Source: Pseudomonas sp. G.S.17
GTDB taxonomy: Bacteria; Pseudomonadota; Gammaproteobacteria; Pseudomonadales; Pseudomonadaceae
Direction: 5' to 3'
Length of the DNA stretch: 64,000 nt
NCBI RefSeq assembly: GCF_038096165.1
Contig: NZ_CP151076.1
Span: 3,593,501-3,657,500 of the forward strand
Positions 61,137 to 64,000 of this stretch are shown here, in pieces. The notes under the pieces are model-generated. The model had not been told where the DNA came from. It saw only the letters and a list, made by a program, of their open reading frames with translations, and did no database searches. Made by a program: the position numbers and the translations under genes. Position 1 is the first letter of the stretch, and each line of letters starts with the position of its first letter.

Positions 61137-62144
61137 TCAAGCCGTAACCAGGCGCAGGCGGCTGTGCGAAGGCGGCATGGATTCGTATTTTCCCCAGATA
61201 CGCCGTAAATGCCGCGCCGACCCGAAACCTGCGCGTTGTGCCACCGTTTCCATATCCAGGCTTGAATGGATCAGCAATTCCCGCGCAAGCGCTACCCGCA
61301 GTCGATGCAGGTAATCCAGTGGACCGACTCCTGCATATTCATGGAACAGCCGCCCTAGATGACGGCCACTGGTGCAGGCAATACCTGCCATTTGCTCTAC
61401 CGTCCAGCCGCCGCCGGGGTCAGCAGCCACTGCATCCTGCACCCGGTGTAGCGCGGGGTGCAGGTGATTACGGCCCATGATCCAGGGCGACAACTGCGGA
61501 TCGGCACCGCCCCGACGCATATACACCACCATATCCCGCGCGACGGCACACGCCACCCGTGGCCCGCTCAACTCCGCCAGCACCTGCAGCATCAGGTCGA
61601 TACCCGCTGTGATGCCGGCGCTGGTGCTGATTCGACCGTCAGTGACATACAGGCGGTTTTCCAGCACCCGGGCCTTGGGGGCGAGTTCCTGCAACTTCGC
61701 GCACAGGGAGTGATGCGTGGTGCATTGGCGACCATCAAGCAAACCGGCTCGGGCCGCACTCAACGCCCCCGCACACACGCACAGCAACCGCTCGCCGCTG
61801 GGAGCCAGAACCCGTCGAAGCCATTCGGTCAGAACAGCGCTGCTTGCTTCGAACTCACGCACCTGCGCCGCGGATATTGCCGACGTTGAACCGACCAATA
61901 CCACGAGCGTTCCCGGCAACAGGCTTTCCGGCAGCGGCGCCAGCCCCACCAAAGGCAGACCGATAGACGTTTGCAAGTCCGCCATCGGGCTGACGTATTG
62001 CAGCTCAAACGCCACGCGCTCCTCGCCTTCTGCATGACCCTCTCCAGACTCGATCCGGGAGGCGAGGCTCAGCACTTCGGCCGGGCCCGCCAGATCCAGC
62101 ATCAGCACATTGGGCAGCAGCACGAACAGCACCGGAATCGCCAT
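61137..62144 (-). CDS. GlxA-type AraC regulator with DJ-1/PfpI domain
   Basis: The 335-residue protein has an N-terminal DJ-1/PfpI amidotransferase-like domain (VLFVLLPNVLMLDLAGPAEVL; CVCAGALSAARAGLLDG with the nucleophile-elbow cysteine) and a C-terminal AraC double helix (VEQMAGIACTSGRHLGRLFHEYAG). Relatives regulate amino-compound catabolism. ATG 62144 follows GGAGG by ten bases. It starts four bases after the hydrolase gene, so the two are co-transcribed. Confidence 0.87.
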   Translation of the reverse strand: MAIPVLFVLLPNVLMLDLAGPAEVLSLASRIESGEGHAEGEERVAFELQYVSPMADLQTSIGLPLVGLAPLPESLLPGTLVVLVGSTSAISAAQVREFEASSAVLTEWLRRVLAPSGERLLCVCAGALSAARAGLLDGRQCTTHHSLCAKLQELAPKARVLENRLYVTDGRISTSAGITAGIDLMLQVLAELSGPRVACAVARDMVVYMRRGGADPQLSPWIMGRNHLHPALHRVQDAVAADPGGGWTVEQMAGIACTSGRHLGRLFHEYAGVGPLDYLHRLRVALARELLIHSSLDMETVAQRAGFGSARHLRRIWGKYESMPPSHSRLRLVTA

Positions 62145-62148
62145 GGTT

Positions 62149-62691
62149 TCAGCCCTCCAGCGTCTGCGCGACCGTGGCGATGCGTGCGAAACGCCCTTCC
62201 AGCACCAGCTCGGTACGCTCGCGAATCTCGGCGGCGCTGTAAGTGCGCTCACTGCGGGCGTGGGTCATGGCGAAGGTCAAGGTGGCCTCACTCACATAGT
62301 CCACGGCAAAACCGCTGTCCGAGGCGTGGCGCGTGGTCGTTTCACAACATTGTTCGGTGCGGATGCCGCTGATGATCAGCTTGCCGATCCCCCGCCTCGT
62401 CAGCCAGGCTGCCAGTCCAGTGCCGGCAAGTGCGCTGTGATAATGCTTGTGGAAAATCACGCTCGGGCTGATCGACAGCTCTTTCAGCGTACGGACGTGG
62501 CCCGACGCCAGGGAAAATGGCCCGTGCTCGCCGACGTGGAATATCTGCACCACCGGAATACCCTGCTCTACACAGCCGTCAATCAACGCCTGCTGTTTTT
62601 CGAGGAAGTCAGACAGATCAGTTTCGGACCAGTAAGGTGCGTGACGAAAGGACTCTTGTACATCGATAACGATAAGCGCGCTGAGGGTCAT
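62149..62691 (-). CDS. Isochorismatase-like cysteine hydrolase
   Basis: The 180-residue protein keeps the triad Asp10 (VIDVQESF), Lys82 (IFHKHYHSAL) and Cys115 (RTEQCCETT) of the isochorismatase/nicotinamidase family, which hydrolyses amides or vinyl ethers. ATG 62691 follows GGAG by six bases; the upstream ATG 62715 is an alternative. It forms an operon with the GlxA-type regulator. Confidence 0.86.
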   Translation of the reverse strand: MTLSALIVIDVQESFRHAPYWSETDLSDFLEKQQALIDGCVEQGIPVVQIFHVGEHGPFSLASGHVRTLKELSISPSVIFHKHYHSALAGTGLAAWLTRRGIGKLIISGIRTEQCCETTTRHASDSGFAVDYVSEATLTFAMTHARSERTYSAAEIRERTELVLEGRFARIATVAQTLEG

Positions 62692-62955
62692 GTTTAGCTC
62701 CGTGGCGTTTGCCATGCTGGTGATAATGTCTGCATGGTAAAGCGTGCACAAGCACTGTAATAGACGTGAGCAAGACCAACGGAGGACGTTTTCGGACATG
62801 CGTCGCCAGATGGGAGCCGGAGAAAGCCGTATCGCACAATACGGCACCTGAACCTGAACCCTGCAAATTGTCTGCTAAACCTTAGAATTGCTGTTGGTGA
62901 AGCTCAAAAACAGGCCGCTGAAATGGCAGGCCCCACCCCTGAAGGAAATCACAAA

Positions 62956-63297
62956 ATGTTCAATAACTGGTCCGAACTGCTGCCCACCATCCAGAAGTCT
63001 TTCGCCGCCCTGGGCAAAAGCAACCCGAAAATGGTCAAGGCGTATATGGCGCTCGATGAAGCCTCTGCCGAGAACGATGTGCTGGATGCCAAGACCCGTG
63101 AGCTGATCTCCATCGCCGTGGCCATCACGACGCGCTGTGACGGTTGCATTGGCGTACATACCGACGCGGCAATCAAGGCCGGCGCTACCCGCGAGGAAAT
63201 CGCGGCGACTCTGGCGACCGCTATTTCGCTGAATGCCGGTGCCGCCTATATCTACTCGCTGCGGGCGCTGGAGGCGCATGACGCACTGAAAAAATAA
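62956..63297 (+). CDS. AhpD-like / carboxymuconolactone decarboxylase-family protein
   Basis: The 113-residue all-helical protein has the AhpD-type redox pair Cys61-x2-Cys64 with His68 (TTRCDGCIGVHTDAAIKAGA). It is likely a small peroxidase-type or disulfide-reducing enzyme. ATG 62956 follows AAGGA by nine bases. It is divergent from the hydrolase operon across about 265 bases with no other feature. Confidence 0.88.
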   Translation: MFNNWSELLPTIQKSFAALGKSNPKMVKAYMALDEASAENDVLDAKTRELISIAVAITTRCDGCIGVHTDAAIKAGATREEIAATLATAISLNAGAAYIYSLRALEAHDALKK

Positions 63298-63318
63298 GCA
63301 GCGCCGTCTTGTACAGAC

Positions 63319-63399
63319 TGTGTAAGAGCGAACCTGTTCGCGAGGGGGTTTGTCTGGTTACGCAGGACCATCCTCTCGCCAACAAGTTGGCTCCTACAG
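63319..63399. repeat. REPIN-like pair of inverted REP elements
   Basis: TGTAAGAGCGAACCTGTTCG (63321 on) and CTCTCGCCAACAAGTTGGCT (63373 on) are inverted copies of the Pseudomonas REP pattern GTAGGAGCGAACttGTTCGCGA. They lie between two converging genes. Confidence 0.8.
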
Positions 63400-63416
63400 A
63401 GATTGGCATTGCTGTA

Positions 63417-64000
63417 TCAGGAAAAAACCTTGAGCAGGATCGTGGCGATAATCACCGTGGCCGCCCCGCCAATCCGGGTCGATATCTGGGCGAACGGCAT
63501 CAGTTGCATGCGATTGGCCGCCGAAAGAATCGCGACATCGCCTGTACCGCCCAGCCCGCTGTGACAACAGGTCACGATAGCCGCCTCGATGGGGTACATC
63601 TTCATCAGGTTCCCCACCAGGAATCCCGCAGCGGTCATCGACACCACGACGGCAAGGCAGACCACCACATAACCCACCGAAAATACCTTCACGACGCTGT
63701 CGAGTGGTACGTAGAGCATTCCCAGGCCAATCATCACCGGCCAGATAAATGCCGACGAGACAAGTTTATAAAAAGTATGGGCACCCTTCTCCAGACGCTC
63801 CGGCAATACCCGAATGTATTTAAAAGCGACTGCGGCAAGAATCATCATCACCGGACCGGGGATACCCACGACTTTTTCCAGCAGGCCGCCAAGCACGAAG
63901 AACGCACAGATCAGCAAGACACCTGCGCCCATCAAACGGAAATCGACCGGGCCTTTATCTTCTTCCTTCACCTGAAACTTGTCGTTCTCATCCTTGGCCC
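63417..64000 (-). CDS. 2-hydroxycarboxylate (citrate/malate):cation symporter, 5' end beyond the right edge
   Basis: The C-terminal 194 residues of a 2HCT-family transporter are visible, with the signature ending GLGGTGDVAILSAANRMQLM and multiple helices. The family exchanges or imports citrate, malate or related 2-hydroxyacids. The frame is open through the right edge (AKDENDKFQVKEE), so the start and N-terminal half are outside. Confidence 0.85.
   Translation of the reverse strand, partial: AKDENDKFQVKEEDKGPVDFRLMGAGVLLICAFFVLGGLLEKVVGIPGPVMMILAAVAFKYIRVLPERLEKGAHTFYKLVSSAFIWPVMIGLGMLYVPLDSVVKVFSVGYVVVCLAVVVSMTAAGFLVGNLMKMYPIEAAIVTCCHSGLGGTGDVAILSAANRMQLMPFAQISTRIGGAATVIIATILLKVFS

Noticed and set aside
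1..64000. CRISPR arrays, tRNA/rRNA genes, integrases or insertion sequences
   Set aside because: No regularly spaced repeats, no tRNA cloverleaf with CCA end that I could recognise, and no transposase or integrase motif was seen.

Overview
The window looks like a Pseudomonas chromosome segment, most likely from the fluorescens/syringae side of the genus. The reasons are high GC with Pseudomonas-type codon use, inverted REP pairs (REPINs), A-rich Hfq/Crc-type motifs just upstream of catabolic genes, an orphan VgrG island, and a 428-residue class II HMG-CoA reductase whose active-site numbering matches the Pseudomonas mevalonii enzyme. No rRNA, tRNA, CRISPR array or complete insertion sequence was seen.

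Left part (1-27.7 kb). A DUF4011-type superfamily 1 helicase runs off the left edge. A five-gene operon follows on the minus strand (family III CoA-transferase, HMG-CoA-lyase-like enzyme, VOC protein, D-2-hydroxyacid dehydrogenase, DctA), with a divergent LysR regulator. It looks like uptake and CoA-dependent cleavage of a branched dicarboxylate. Next is an FCD-type GntR regulator with a class V aminotransferase, an MFS permease and a hydratase, and facing them an NAD-malic enzyme. A shared palindromic operator lies at the start of the regulator, before the aminotransferase and before the malic enzyme, so these genes probably form one local regulon. After a repeat-filled gap come a three-subunit periplasmic flavoprotein/cytochrome c dehydrogenase, a chemoreceptor, a decayed atoE-like gene, the pqiA-pqiA-pqiB-pqiC envelope lipid-transport operon, and three small unrecognised genes, two of which may be one frameshifted gene.

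Middle (26.3-42.1 kb). A MocR-type regulator faces a mevalonate-degradation operon: HMG-CoA reductase, HMG-CoA lyase, a two-part TctA-like transporter and an exported SMP-30-type lactonase. A worn region follows, with truncated SDR and oxidoreductase fragments and an AraC gene that has lost its 5' end. Then come an enoyl-reductase-like/VOC/SDR cluster with a second, intact AraC paralogue, a hybrid histidine kinase with an in-frame amber codon, and a LysR/SDR pair.

Right part (42.2-64 kb). A minus-strand type VI secretion island carries VgrG, an 866-residue effector with a pesticin/T4-lysozyme-like C-terminus, two exported putative lysozyme-inhibitor immunity proteins, PAAR, an uncharacterised membrane protein and a TssM/IcmF-like protein without a P-loop. 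The toxin tip and immunity genes are clearly AT-richer than the rest. The end of the window holds a LysR regulator, RidA proteins, a cystathionine beta-synthase/gamma-lyase (transsulfuration) pair, a GNAT acetyltransferase, a 2OG-Fe(II) oxygenase-like gene, a GlxA-type regulator with an isochorismatase-like hydrolase, an AhpD-like protein and part of a 2-hydroxycarboxylate symporter.
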